64,000 bases of DNA from Trichobilharzia szidati (taxonomy: Eukaryota; Platyhelminthes; Trematoda; Strigeidida; Schistosomatidae), in the NCBI GenBank assembly GCA_944472155.2, contig OX235275.1:25286865-25350864 (forward strand), given 5' to 3'. Both the position numbers and the translations under genes were made by a program. The notes under the pieces are model-generated. The model worked only from the letters and a program-made list of their open reading frames with translations. It ran no database searches and was not told where the DNA came from. Shown here piece by piece: positions 31,255 to 41,039 of the stretch (positions are counted from its first letter, which is position 1; each line of letters begins with the position of its first letter).

Positions 31255-32040
31255 GAAGCAGCAAAGACAAGACTCTAGGTGAACATAGACAAGACGCAGA
31301 TTATGAAAATAACCAACCAACCAACAACAACAACAGCAGCAGCAACATCCATCGCCAATCACCATCAACGCGAGGGATTTAAAAGAGGTTACTTCATTCA
31401 CTTATCTAGGGAGCATTGCCTCAACTACACGAGGAACGGACGAGGATGTCAAATCGAGAATCGGGAAGGCGAGAAACACATTCATCAACCTGAAACCAAT
31501 CTGGAAATCTTCCACTGTCACTCAGCTCAGCATCAACAACAAAGTGATTCGGATTTTCAATACCTACGTCAAGTCAGTCAGTTCTTCTCTACGGATGGAT
31601 CAGAAACTTGGCGGGTCACAAAGAATATTTCCAACAGCCTGTTGCAGACCTCTATCAACAACTGTCTCCGCTCTATACTACTGAAGATCAAATGGCCGGA
31701 AAGAATCACCAACAAGAAACTATGGGAACAAACAAAACAAAAATCAATCACTCAACAAATATGCAGGAGAAAGTGGAGATGGAGCGGACAAATGCTGAGG
31801 AGACCGCTGGGCGACATCGCGCGTCAGGCCACAGCTTGAGTGGATCCGGAAAGGGAAGTGGCGAGTGGGACGTCCAAGGGTGACATGGAGAAGATTTTGT
31901 GAAGAGGAGTTGAAACAGTATGGATTAACATGGATGCAGGTGAAAAGCACAGCAGAAGACAGAAGCAAGTGGAGACGTGCAGTTGAAGCCCTATATTCTA
32001 GTAGGAACCCAAGGGAACAATAATAATAATATAATATTTT
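31255..32040 (+). mobile_element. RTE/SR2-like LINE, 5'-truncated copy (family 1)
   Basis: Starts in the LNIDKTQIMKI region. It has a (CAA/CAG)n glutamine spacer at 31318-31347, ITINARDLKEVTSFTYL-equivalent DNA, and a C-terminal block ending GCCCTATATTCTAGTAGGAA with an (AAT)n tail. The open frame 31279-31839 (186 aa) is an out-of-frame reading for most of its length. Very close to 24790-25580 and 56640-57395. Confidence 0.8.
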
Positions 32041-32104
32041 ATTTTCTTTCCTTGCCGGAAGACACTCGGGAGTCAACTATCTGGATTAAGAGATGCAACA
32101 ACTG

Positions 32105-32905
32105 ATGAGTTTAAACCTCAACCATGGCAAGAAAGACTGTTAGACTGCAAGACTGGACCCCTACACACTTTTGGGATAAACATTTTTTGCACAGCTTGTA
32201 TTCAGCTTTCATTATCTGTGTGGCTGCTGCTCTGCTTCTTACAAAATGGTGTTGTAGATGCTCTAAACTCAGTCTCAACATGAAATCGGACTCATATGAA
32301 CCTTCTGTGATATGCTCTGCATAGAAAGTCAGCATACATCCTTCAACCAGAGAACACAACTTGCCTGTGAGAAGACCACAACTCCTGGACATCAACAGTG
32401 ACTAGAGTAATAGAAATTTCGAACGGAGTCTCTTCTTGCAGGTCTTTCCCCATACGGTGGGTATAAACAGATCATGCTAGCATTAGATGATGCCGCCGTG
32501 CATTGCGCAATCTCTTTGGGATTCTCCCTATGTAACACACTCAACGACAACTGGAGTATGCTGGATGAGTGTTTCGCGAAACCTCGTAGCTCCTCTGCAT
32601 ACATGCAGCCATTCTTAAACCGCTGCCAAGAACACCTGGAGGGACAGCTACCGATCACCTCCATCAACTTCGACAGATTTCATCTTACACCTTTCCAGCT
32701 GTGTCCGATGCAAATCGAGATGCGGCCATTTGTTTGCGCTTCGCACAAGCCATCTTGTTCTGTGAGCTCAAGTTCCACCTGCTACGTAAAAGTGCATCTG
32801 AAATAAGTGTGGTGATATTTCAATTTATTGATCGAACAGAGTTAACCATGTATTCAAGACTTCAGTACACCCGAGAATTTGTAGCCAACAAGCAAACTTA
32901 GAAGC
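32105..32905 (+). pseudogene. Unidentified coding-like region (gag-like and TM segments)
   Basis: Three frames look protein-like. 32124-32324 (66 aa) has a hydrophobic stretch SAFIICVAAALLLTKWCCRC, like one membrane span followed by Cys/basic residues. 32474-32806 (110 aa) begins MLALDDAAVHCAISLGFSL and has a SMLDECFAKPRSSSAYMQPF segment that resembles gag-type proteins of Ty3/Gypsy elements (a pattern judgement, not an alignment). 32701-32901 continues as SDANRDAAICLRFAQAILFC and LKFHLLRKSASEI, suggesting a frameshift. The base composition is visibly less AT-rich than the flanks. Alternatives are an exon of a host gene or a retrogene piece. I cannot assign a function. Confidence 0.35.
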
Positions 32906-32914
32906 CTCATTCAA

Positions 32915-33040
32915 GATTGATGACGAAGTGATATCAGTCAGAGAATCGCTTAACAAAACCAACAGCGAGTGTTGAACAACTTTTTTCGTCTTACTTTGGC
33001 ACTCTTCATCAGTACACCCAGATAACCTCACCTCAGATGG
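32915..33040 (-). repeat. SINE-A 3' half, antisense
   Basis: ATATCAGTCAGAGAATCGCT, TTTTTTCGTCTTACTTTGGC and ACTCTTCATCAGTACACCC are complements of the SINE-A 3' body and hammerhead region. Further diverged SINE-A-like blocks continue to about 33350. Confidence 0.55.
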
Positions 33041-33506
33041 AATCTAGTCTTCTTCAGTCAACAGGGTGGAACCCAATGACGCATTGGTTCACATTTTCAC
33101 ATTTTACGATATTAATAGTGCGATCACCAGCTAGACTGATCGGAGAGCATTTGTAGTCAGACCCAACTTGGTAGATCTTCATGATCAGTTTATCCCACTA
33201 GAACTTGAGATAACTTCATCTTGCTGTCAGTCACTGATTAACACTGGAATAATTCGTGGTATGAAGGTCTTTGGTTCATGCGTTCATGCGTCGTGAAGAC
33301 TCGCATATTGGGACAAAACAACTATCCGCTGTTTCCTGGTTTTCTTCAGTGCTTCTCCAACTTGAGTCATAATTTGATTATTTATCACTTTTTTAAAAAT
33401 ATTTTGGTGACGTAAACAATAATCCTAGCTAATTTTCATCGTTTCCCGACAATCCTCATGTACACACGCCCACATATGTACCAAAATAATCATATATAAT
33501 TATGAC
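33041..33506. other. Degenerate SINE-A traces and unassigned DNA
   Basis: 33230-33350 holds a sense-oriented hammerhead-like trace (GTGAAGACTCGCATATTGGG, ACAAAACAACTATCCGCTG). The rest is unrecognised AT-rich DNA. Confidence 0.35.
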
Positions 33507-33851
33507 TGTGCAGCTGCGGTGGCATAAGAGAAGGGCCAAGCAACAGATCGTTTATTGAGAAAATCAAGAGATATTTATAGATTTTTATGTGTATTATTAT
33601 TCGTTATTGTCAGCGGAGAAGCAACCAACAGCTTCTGATTGGTTGTTGTTTTCTTGCTGAAGGTTATTCTGTACTGCTTGCGACCATTTCTCAGAAATTT
33701 AAGCCATATATATCTGCGAATCGTATTTGCACACGTTAAGTCTGCTGTGATTGGTTGGTGAATTCCTCAATGTCAAGCTTTGTTATTCAGGACATAAACA
33801 CTGATGTCAATTGTTGTCTATAATTTTGGCTTGCAGATAGCTCTCCACACA
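33507..33851 (-). mobile_element. Diverged solo LTR (minus orientation)
   Basis: Reverse complement carries the same blocks as the solo LTRs at 22821 and 36454: GCCAAAATTATAGACAACAA, a GACATCAGTGTTTATGTCC block, AAAATCTATAAATAT and CAATAAACGATCTGTTGC. Outer boundaries differ and no target duplication is clear. Confidence 0.55.
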
Positions 33852-33999
33852 GGTGGAGGCAGTGAATGCATTCACTGACGAAAGAAGAGACTCTTCACTG
33901 AACTATACGTGTTTTGTTTTCATAAAATTCTAACTTTTGTCAGTTCATGGTAGGGCGCTCCCCTCAAGTCGCAAGTCGCCCTGCCATATATAAAGAATA

Positions 34000-34650
34000 T
34001 ATCAGAAGTCGCTGTAAGACTCATCAAACCTTTAAGAATTGACGTCGTACAAAAACCAACAAAATCACTTCACTCAGTTCCATGTCAACCAAAAGACTCA
34101 ACAACGCAAGGAGATAAAACCAACATCATCTACAAAATAAATTGTAACAACTGCGAAAAACACTACATTGGCCAAAGTGGACGTCGCCTTCGTCTTCGTA
34201 TCCACGAACATAAGCTAGCCGTCGAAGGACATGACATCCACTCCCTCATATCACTACACATAGACAACCACCGGCATCAATTCGACTGGGACAATGTTCA
34301 AATATAAGAGAGAGGAAACAACAAGATTGCTAGAGAATTTTTAGAAGCTTGGCATTCCAGTGAATTATCAATCAATAGACACATCGAGATTGACAAAATT
34401 TATCAACCGATAAGGAGGAAATCTCATACACAAAGGGTCAAAGTTCAAGTCAAGGAAACAATCAGTTCCAATACAAGTAGCCTAGAAGGTGTGAAAACAC
34501 ACAAAAACAACCAATCACATCCAAGGTCACCGGGAGAGATGATTAATAAACTCATGGAGAAATCTAAAAGCTCACTTCAAACTGAAGTATGCGCTGAAGA
34601 TGTCACCTATTAGGGTGATGGAAGCTTCGCAAATTAACTATCCAGCTCAG
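34000..34650 (+). mobile_element. Penelope-like element E, GIY-YIG nuclease end
   Basis: A long readable frame encodes IIYKINCNNCEKHYIGQSGR and RRLRLRIHEHKLAVEGHD, a classic PLE GIY-YIG core (here HYIGQ), then HQFDWDNVQI, EFLEAWHSSELSINRHIEI and YQPIRRK. One stop interrupts it after the VQI segment. The RT domain is missing. The 3' region 34585-34660 has a hammerhead-like motif. A minus-strand relative is at 47760-48570 and one with the RT region at 41040-42290. Confidence 0.8.
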
Positions 34651-34660
34651 AGAACACAAC
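34585..34660 (+). ncRNA. Hammerhead-like motif at PLE 3' end
   Basis: CTGAAGA (34594-34600), then a stem II candidate GTCACC-TATTA-GGGTGAT, GGAA in place of GAAA, and ATC before CCAGCTC near 34640. PLEs are known to carry hammerheads in their terminal regions. The GAAA change makes this copy probably inactive; the copy at 42195-42285 keeps GAAA. Confidence 0.45.
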
Positions 34661-35350
34661 CACATCAAAAGAGGTTACTTCCTTTACTTATTTGGGCGTC
34701 AAGTATTGTTTCAGCCGTAGTCAGTGGAAATGATGAAGATATCAAATCCAGCAAGAATCGCAAAGGCGGCATCATCCTTCTGAAATCAGTTTAAAAAAAA
34801 TCTGTTGCTCTCACTCAGAATAGAGTTAAAGATTCCGATTTTCAACATAAATACGAAGTAAGTCAGTCATTGAGTTCATTCATATGGATCAGAAACTTGA
34901 CCATCGTCGCATCATGGGAAGCATTTTCAGCAGGCTACTGCATACAGTTCTGAACAACCGCCTTAAATAGTCACCCATATTGAAGATCAGATACCCGGCA
35001 AGGAAGAATTAACAACAAGAAACTATGAGAATAAATTAAGTGAGGATGTATCGTTCAAAAAACATGTTGGAGAAAATGGAGATTGATTGGGCATACTCCA
35101 CTGAAGAGGCAGTCGAATGAAATCGCGTGCCATCCAAGCCATTTCTCGAATGGAACCTGAATGGGGAACAAAGAGTTGGTCATGCGTCCAAGGGTGACAT
35201 GGAGGATATCATGCTAGTTGGAGAAGATAAGAGACTATGGCCAATCGTGGACCCGGTTAAAGAGGACCGCAGAAAATAGAACAGAATGGAGATGTGTTGT
35301 TGAAGCCCTTTGTTCCACTCAGAACCCAAGTGGACAATAATAATAGTAAA
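34655..35350 (+). mobile_element. RTE-like LINE, 5'-truncated copy (family 2)
   Basis: Begins with ACATCAAAAGAGGTTACTTC, then AGTGGAAATGATGAAGATAT (the GGTDED block), GTTTAAAAAAAATCTGTTGC, and a C-terminal block ending CCCTTTGTTCCACTCAGAAC with an AATAATAAT tail at 35337-35347. Frames are broken. Confidence 0.7.
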
Positions 35351-35351
35351 T

Positions 35352-35926
35352 AATAACATTTCTTTTTCAAGTATTGGTTTCGTAGGGAGGAGGATTTCAT
35401 CATGATTTGACATCAGTTTGAGAACCATTGGAAAACCTGCAGGGAGTGCTGGACAGTTGTTTTGTCAGCCTAATTCGGGACTCCACCTCAGGCATTACGC
35501 ACCCACCGACAGGGTTCGAACCCTGGACCTGATGCTCTCTAGAGACTGGCTTAATTCAACCAGTTAACCTGAAGTTCTAGTGGAGAGCCGTGACCAGTAG
35601 GGTAGAGCCGGCTTGAAAGTGAGGCAGTAACTCATCGAAGAAGACATTACGAAGTGATCGCGTTATTTCCTGAATTGGTAGAAGCTAGAATTCATTGGCT
35701 GGCCATTGGATAGGGTCCCATTGGCTTAATGGTCGGTCTATGAGCTCTCTAGCCTTGTAACCAGAAGGTCCAGGGTTCGAACCCTGTCGGTGGGTGCGTA
35801 CTGATGAAGAGTCCCAAACTAGGCTGAAGAAATAGCTGGCTGTCCAATACTCCCTGCAGGTTTTCCAATGGTTCTCTAACTGATGCCATCTCATGATGAA
35901 ATCCCCCAAACAAATAACATTTCTTT
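35352..35926. repeat. SINE-A tail-out inverted pair inside one target duplication
   Basis: AATAACATTTCTTT occurs at 35352-35365 and 35913-35926. Inside, about 35366-35540 is antisense SINE-A including its tail, and about 35545-35912 is an almost complete sense SINE-A. Because both outer ends are element tails, ordinary twin priming does not explain it. The sense copy has A-box CCATTGGCTTAATGGT, B-box GGGTTCGAACCC, and a hammerhead-like core at 35800-35850. Confidence 0.85.
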
Positions 35927-36449
35927 GAAGAGTTGGCAACGAGCCAAACGTACTGCTTAGGGTAGCTTTCTAAACTTTGGTAGGTATAAGGAATATATAA
36001 CATATATATACCATTGCAAGTCAAAGTTGATATAACAAGCAAACTAATAACCGAAAAGTTAAACAAATCGATTCAAAGAACATTTGATACCGGTAAGCTA
36101 CAGCTCAAATTTTTTGCAAACGACCAGTTGTAATTCCGAAATTTAATAACGAAGTACCAAGGCTAGCCATCTCTCTTCTTCTTGTATCTATCGATTCAGT
36201 TTCTCAACTGTTCCTCTGGGAACTTAATTTTTCCGTAGTTAAATAAAAGGCGTAGTTCACAAAACCATCAACAGTTCGACATTAGACCAGCTGGTCCAAA
36301 ACATAGCACAAAGTTAGCTAGTTAGCTAGCATTCGAGAGTCTTTTAAAATCATCTTTCGAGTTCATGACAAATTTCACATATTTTTACGCCTTCATGAAT
36401 TTGAATAAAGCAAGGACAACAGTTGTTTTTCTTAAAGAATAAAATGGTA
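35927..36449. other. Unassigned stretch
   Basis: No gene or element recognised. It includes a CATATATATAC run near 36001. Confidence 0.4.
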
Positions 36450-36751
36450 CCATTGTGGTGAGAGCTGGCTGCTAGCCAAAATTGGTAGACAGTGATTGAC
36501 GTCAATGTTTATGTCCCCAATATTGGTGGTGAGAAAATGAGAACAAAGGCTTTGCGTAGGCGGATACAGTTAGCATATGGATGATCTGACACAGCCACAA
36601 AGAGATGCAAGGTTAACTTTCTGTGAGAAACAACCAATCAAAAAACCGTATTTTCTACTAACAACAATCTACATTAAAATCTATAAATATGTGTTGATTT
36701 TCCTTAATAAACGATCTGTTGCCTGGCCCTTCTCTTCTGTTGTTACACCAT
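36450..36751 (+). mobile_element. Solo LTR with 4-bp target duplication
   Basis: TGTGGTGAGAGCTGG (36454) to TTGTTACA (36747), flanked by CCAT at 36450-36453 and 36748-36751. It shares the TATA-like CTATAAATAT and the AATAAACGATCTGTTGCC end with the LTR at 22821-23151. There is no internal domain nearby. Confidence 0.8.
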
Positions 36752-36759
36752 CATTAGAA

Positions 36760-36970
36760 GTTAATTGGTGGATGCTGACTAACAGTGGATGGGATCCAGG
36801 ATGCGCGTTTCGTTCTATTTGGGTCTCTTCAGCTACCTGGATGTACCTGCATTCCCCAATGAGTGATGATGATAACGTTCCTACCGAGTCTCGAACTCAG
36901 TGCCCTTAGTTTCAAAAGCCAAAGCGTTATCCACTAGAACACTTTAGCCACGGGGCCATCTCTTGCACAA
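36760..36970 (-). repeat. SMalpha-like SINE, antisense copy
   Basis: Antisense copy with B-box complement GAGTCTCGAACTCAGTGCCC, A-box complement GCGTTATCCACTAGAACAC, and a hammerhead segment at 36786-36850. The family resembles schistosome SMalpha, a tRNA-related element with a hammerhead. It faces the sense copy at 37080-37285 across about 110 bases. Confidence 0.75.
36786..36850 (-). ncRNA. Hammerhead motif in SMalpha-like copy
   Basis: On the minus strand: ATCCAG-type stem I, CTGAAGA core, ACCCAAATAGAAC stem II (weakened), GAAA, CGCGC minimal stem III, ATC cleavage triplet, CTGGAT closing stem I. Core mutations at the fifth position and in stem II probably reduce activity. Confidence 0.6.
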
Positions 36971-37079
36971 CGGTTGATATTAATTATATCAGTCGCATCC
37001 ACCTGAGACCGTGCATTTCAGTCCAGTAAACCAACGGGAGGATCTAAACTTGAATTAAATAATTCATATGACCCATTGC

Positions 37080-37285
37080 ACAAGAGGTGGCTCAAGTGGC
37101 TCAAGTGGTCTAGTGGATAACGCTTCAGCTGGCGTTTGAAACTATGGGCACTGAGTTCGAGCCTCGGCGGGAACATCACCACTCACCGCGGAATGCAGGT
37201 ACGTCCCGTCAGATGACGAGTCCCAAATCGGACGAAATGCGCGTTATCCTGGATTCCATTCACTGCTAGTTACCATCCACCAATT
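37080..37285 (+). repeat. SMalpha-like SINE, sense copy
   Basis: A-box GTGGTCTAGTGGATAACGC (37106-37124), B-box GAGTTCGAGCCTC, then CGGAATGCAGGTACGTCC, the hammerhead segment, and GGATTCCATTCACTGCTAG. A short duplication (GGCTCAAGTGGCTCAAGTGG) lies at its 5' edge. Confidence 0.75.
37195..37258 (+). ncRNA. Hammerhead motif in SMalpha-like copy (sense)
   Basis: CAGATGA (core, T to A at the second base) at 37210-37216, stem II GTCC-CAAATC-GGAC, GAAA, TGCGCG, then TTA/ATC and CTGGATTCC. Stem II has four perfect pairs. The core substitution and altered cleavage region suggest a decayed ribozyme. Confidence 0.55.
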
Positions 37286-37349
37286 AATTTCTGATTATAT
37301 GCCCAGACATCGTCGAAGCATCTGTACAAGAAGCCAACAGACATGTCAA

Positions 37350-37418
37350 CCTGAGACCGGGTACCATCTTTGTTTATTTTGTTGGCTTCTCATCAGCTCA
37401 ACTGCTTACAGCCTAAAA
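37350..37418 (-). repeat. Inverted PLE 3'-end fragment
   Basis: Its reverse complement (GGCTGTAAGCAGTTGAGCTG then ATGAGAAGCCAACA) matches the plus-strand PLE 3' end at 38232-38265, so a second PLE end lies here in opposite orientation. Confidence 0.5.
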
Positions 37419-37419
37419 G

Positions 37420-37590
37420 AAATTATTAAGTTTATGTACAGAAACAATGCTAAAATAATTAGACAGACTTCAAGCTTAAACAAAAATCAATTTATGCATA
37501 CAATGGGAATAATAATAAAAGTGATCACTATTCTTCAAACATCAACAACATTACAGAATGGCATTTTCAGCGTTATGTAGTCAAATGATA
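37420..37590 (-). mobile_element. CR1-like LINE 3' end fragment
   Basis: AATAATAATAAAAGTGATCA at 37507 and TTACAGAATGGCATTTTCAG at 37551 parallel the 3' end of the LINE at 6890-7000 (AATAATAATTTACTTTATTC and ACAGAATGGAATTCTCAGC). Confidence 0.5.
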
Positions 37591-37639
37591 GAGAGAGAAT
37601 GAAAACATCCAGTCACCAGACAGCGCAAGGATAGACTGA

Positions 37640-38290
37640 CAAGTGCTTCTTTCTGCAAAAACATAAATCGGATTTCAGGCGATCTTGAAGGAGATTACTT
37701 TGACAAATCTGAGTAAGAGTGAGCTATTTTGTCTGTTGACAATTTTAAAGGATTTGGCTCTGTCTACCTGATAATGGCAAACTATTGAAAGCACTTGCTC
37801 TCTTATTCTCTCCAAGTTTGCCAGAACAATCTCTCTATCAACTGCCTGAAACCTGATTTATGTATTCAGAAAGAAATAGCTTAACAGTCTTTCTTTGCCC
37901 TGATAAGTGGACGTCTTTATTGTCTCTCTCTTTCATCGAATTTTTGAATTTAACCTCATCCCCCCCTTGCTTGTCTCTCGTTTCTGTGATTTGAGTTTAA
38001 CTCACCACATTACTACCCAGTTTCTCATCATCTTATTCACCTATCATCTTTATTACGTAACTCCCTTACAATTGTATGTGTACATTGATTTTTTTGTTTA
38101 AATTTGAACTCAGTGCGGGGTAAAAACGATATATGAGTGTAATTCTCTGAGCACTGTTCATTAAGTTCGGAACCTCCTGTCAACTAGCATCATGTAAAAT
38201 TTGCGAATTCGTTTATCTGTACGTAATCTATTTAGGCTGTAAGCAGCTGATGAGAAGCCAACGTACGAAACAAACATTGATGGCGCTGCA
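37640..38290 (+). mobile_element. Penelope-like element, extreme C-terminus and 3' UTR
   Basis: Decayed frames end with NLIYVFRKK-type DNA (equivalent to DLCIQKE near 37855-37880). A 3' UTR follows with CAGCTGATGAGAAGCC..GTACGAAACAAAC at 38243-38272, a hammerhead-like core (CTGATGA..GAAA) whose GCAG/CTGC flanks can pair. Confidence 0.55.
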
Positions 38291-38594
38291 TTATTCTGTA
38301 CTTACGGAATACTTCAAACAGTAGAGGCCAAAGATTGAGATTTACTTAGCACAATGAGAGCTTTGTGTGTGTGTGTGTGTGTAAAAGAAATCGATCCAGC
38401 CACCAGTGATACTCTGTTCCTGCTGTAGAATATATAAATTCATAAATTCTGAATTATTACTTTTCTAAACTTATCTGATACTCTTAGTTGGACAGTGTGA
38501 TTCACATAATCACAATTACAAATGCTTTTTGAGTTGTAATCTATCGATATTATTGATTGGCTTTTGATTGATTTTTAAATAATATTTCACCAGT

Positions 38595-39330
38595 TTTGTT
38601 CCTATCCAGTACAAGCGTTCCCTAGAGAAATGTTTGTTTTCAAGGGCCCGAAAAAAATATGTACGAATGACACATTGATGGATGAGCTTCAACGTATACG
38701 GTCAGTTTTACTGGCTAATGGTTATACAGAAAACTTTATCAATTGGCACAGTAAGGAGAGACCACATCGGAAAAAGACAGCTTCTGTACAAAAGAAAGCT
38801 ATCTTTATTAACCTAACATTCAACGGTGATCAAATTATACAGTTGACAGCTAGCTCAAAGACTTCGGTCAGCCATCAAACGCATATTCTACTCCGCATCG
38901 CTTTCCCCCACTTCACGAAGATTTTCAATCCCTGTATCTACGATTAAAAGACGAAATTCTGTGGACTATACTTCAAACTGTATCTACTAGTTCACCTGCA
39001 GTTGCGGTGACACACACACACACCTATATATGTAGAACCAACAGAATGTTACAATGTGGTCGTCGAAAAGAACATATTCCAAAATGGTTAAGAAAACACA
39101 TAGAAAATCCCAATTCAATTATTAATCTGAATAGAAATCCATCATCATCATCATCCATTGCAAAGCACTTATTAATGTCAAGTCACAAAATCAATATTAA
39201 AATAACGATAGCTTCACAAATGTCTCAAGTTTGGTTATTGAAGGTGATGGAAGCACTTTGAGGATTAATCACATAACATCCTAAACTATGTGTACAAAAG
39301 CAACACAATAGACTTCAATTAGTGTCACCT
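38595..39330 (+). mobile_element. Penelope-like element, central and GIY-YIG region
   Basis: The frame 38630-38947 gives KKICTNDTLMDELQRIRSVL and NGYTENFI, the RT-to-GIY linker. After a frameshift, FTCSCGD at 38992-39012 is followed by an in-frame (CA)n expansion and then YICRTNRMLQ (YIG with a Cys in place of Gly). 39107-39261 continues the C-terminus (SIAKHLLMSSHKI). The nuclease core is split by the microsatellite. Confidence 0.7.
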
Positions 39331-39589
39331 ACCATGGACTGACTGACTCCTTGACCTATTTAAATGTGATGATTGGTCATTAGAAGTATGTACTTTTGTT
39401 TTATACAACTAAGTAACTGTCGTGCATTTTATTTAATTTTATTATTGTGAACCAGGTTAGTTGTGAAGCGGTTGTAAAGAAACTACGAAACGACCATATC
39501 ACCTGGCGAAATTTGTTTTCTAAATGGCTTATTTTAAATTTATCAAAGGGACTAATTGTTTTAATTTTGAAATAAGCCATTCTATGGGC

Positions 39590-40990
39590 GTCAATTACGT
39601 CAAGTTGGTGTTACTGAAATGGGAAGCCTCTTAGCATCACGTTTTGCGGATTTATTCTTGTCAAGTTTAGAGGCCGGTAGTTTGCAACAGCATATACGAC
39701 AAATGGAATTATACCTCAGGCATGTTGATGATACTTTTAGTGTCTGTGAAAGCAAATCAAAAGCTGACGACCTGTTGATAAAATTCAACTCATACCATTC
39801 GAATCTTAACTCCACAACAGAACACAAAGGAGATGATAACATTAGATTCCTAGGTGTTTCCCAGATGAAAACGACTGATGATATAATCGGGAGATCTATC
39901 TTTAGAAAATCTACTTCAAGAGCTTTGTTCCAATCCAGTATAAAAAGAACTTGGTCAGAACACTGCTCAACAGAGCACGGAAAATATGTTCTGACAGTAC
40001 AGTTGAACATGAAATAAAAGCTCTGAAGGATATTTTATCCTAGGAACGGATATCCTGAGAAGTTGATTAATAAATACTCTAGAGAAATGAGCCACAGTAA
40101 AATTATCGAAACAGTCCCAAGTATCTCTGTCTATATCGGTTTGCCATTCAAAGGAGGTGATGTACGAGAGGTAGTCAAACGAAGAAACGATGAAGCCATC
40201 AAGAGAACTTATTATGCTGCAAAACGTGTCTTCCTTGACACCACCTAGCAAGTGCTTCAACAATCAGGGAAAGGCCAGTGTTCGCCAATCCTCGACACTT
40301 CAAACTGCTGCTCACATCAATTTGATTTGTGCAAGCGAATACATAGGTCGTACACAAAGGCGATTGTCTACTGGTGTAACTGACCATTTTCCAAAGTGGT
40401 TGAAACATCTGAAGTTAAAGTGCCGACAAGTTCAATCGCGAAGCACCTTATGGCCTACAGACGTGATATTGACGCTGTCAAGTCATTCACTGTTATTGTC
40501 AGAGAGCATACAAAGAAAAACAGGAAGATGCTTGCAGTTGCTGAGGAGACTTGTGCAATTCGAGTTTATAAACCAGGTGTCTGTGTACAAAAACAGATGG
40601 TCGTCACTCTAGATCTACCATAGTAATACGTTTTACTTACACTAACATATATATATATATACTAATATACTAATAACACTCTGTTTTACCTATTATTATT
40701 ATTATTCGTGAGCTATTTAAAACTGTCTTCTATCAATAGCACTATATTAACTCGTTTCAACATTATTATTATTATTACTGATTGTAATTACTAGTGTTAC
40801 TATTATTATTAACATTATTATTATTGCCAATATTATTAAGTTTGAAATTCTTCATATCTCGTCAGTCTTATATCTTCGAATGTTATTCTAATTTGGTATG
40901 CGCATATAATCCTGTATTTAGAGTATTCAGCAGCTCAAGGGGATTTCAACCAAAAACTTAATGAATTCATTAAATCCTGTTTCATTAATT
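39590..40990 (+). mobile_element. Penelope-like element A, RT core to 3' UTR
   Basis: The frame 39619-40017 starts MGSLLASRFADLFLSSLE (PLE motif B) and carries HVDDTF (catalytic YVDD variant, 39721-39738) then NIRFLGVSQMKTTDDII. After SIFRKSTS it is out of frame because the TEQYIHFE segment is deleted, and the linker stops at 40012. Frames 40063-40248 and 40190-40612 carry KGGDVREVVKRRNDEAIKRT and ASEYIGRTQRRLS (intact-looking GIY-YIG core). The 3' UTR runs to about 40990. The same internal deletion is present in the minus-strand copy 59456-61130. Confidence 0.85.
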
Positions 40991-41039
40991 AACCTTTGTA
41001 GCTTGTGTTTAAATTCGTATCACAGCATAATATACTTCA

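Noticed and set aside
31279..31839. A 186-aa gene
   Set aside because: Out-of-frame reading of an RTE copy; low-complexity Thr/Ala and His-rich composition comes from the shifted CAA/CAG tract.
37106..37260. Intact active SMalpha ribozyme
   Set aside because: The core reads CAGATGA and the cleavage region is altered, so it is listed only as a decayed motif.
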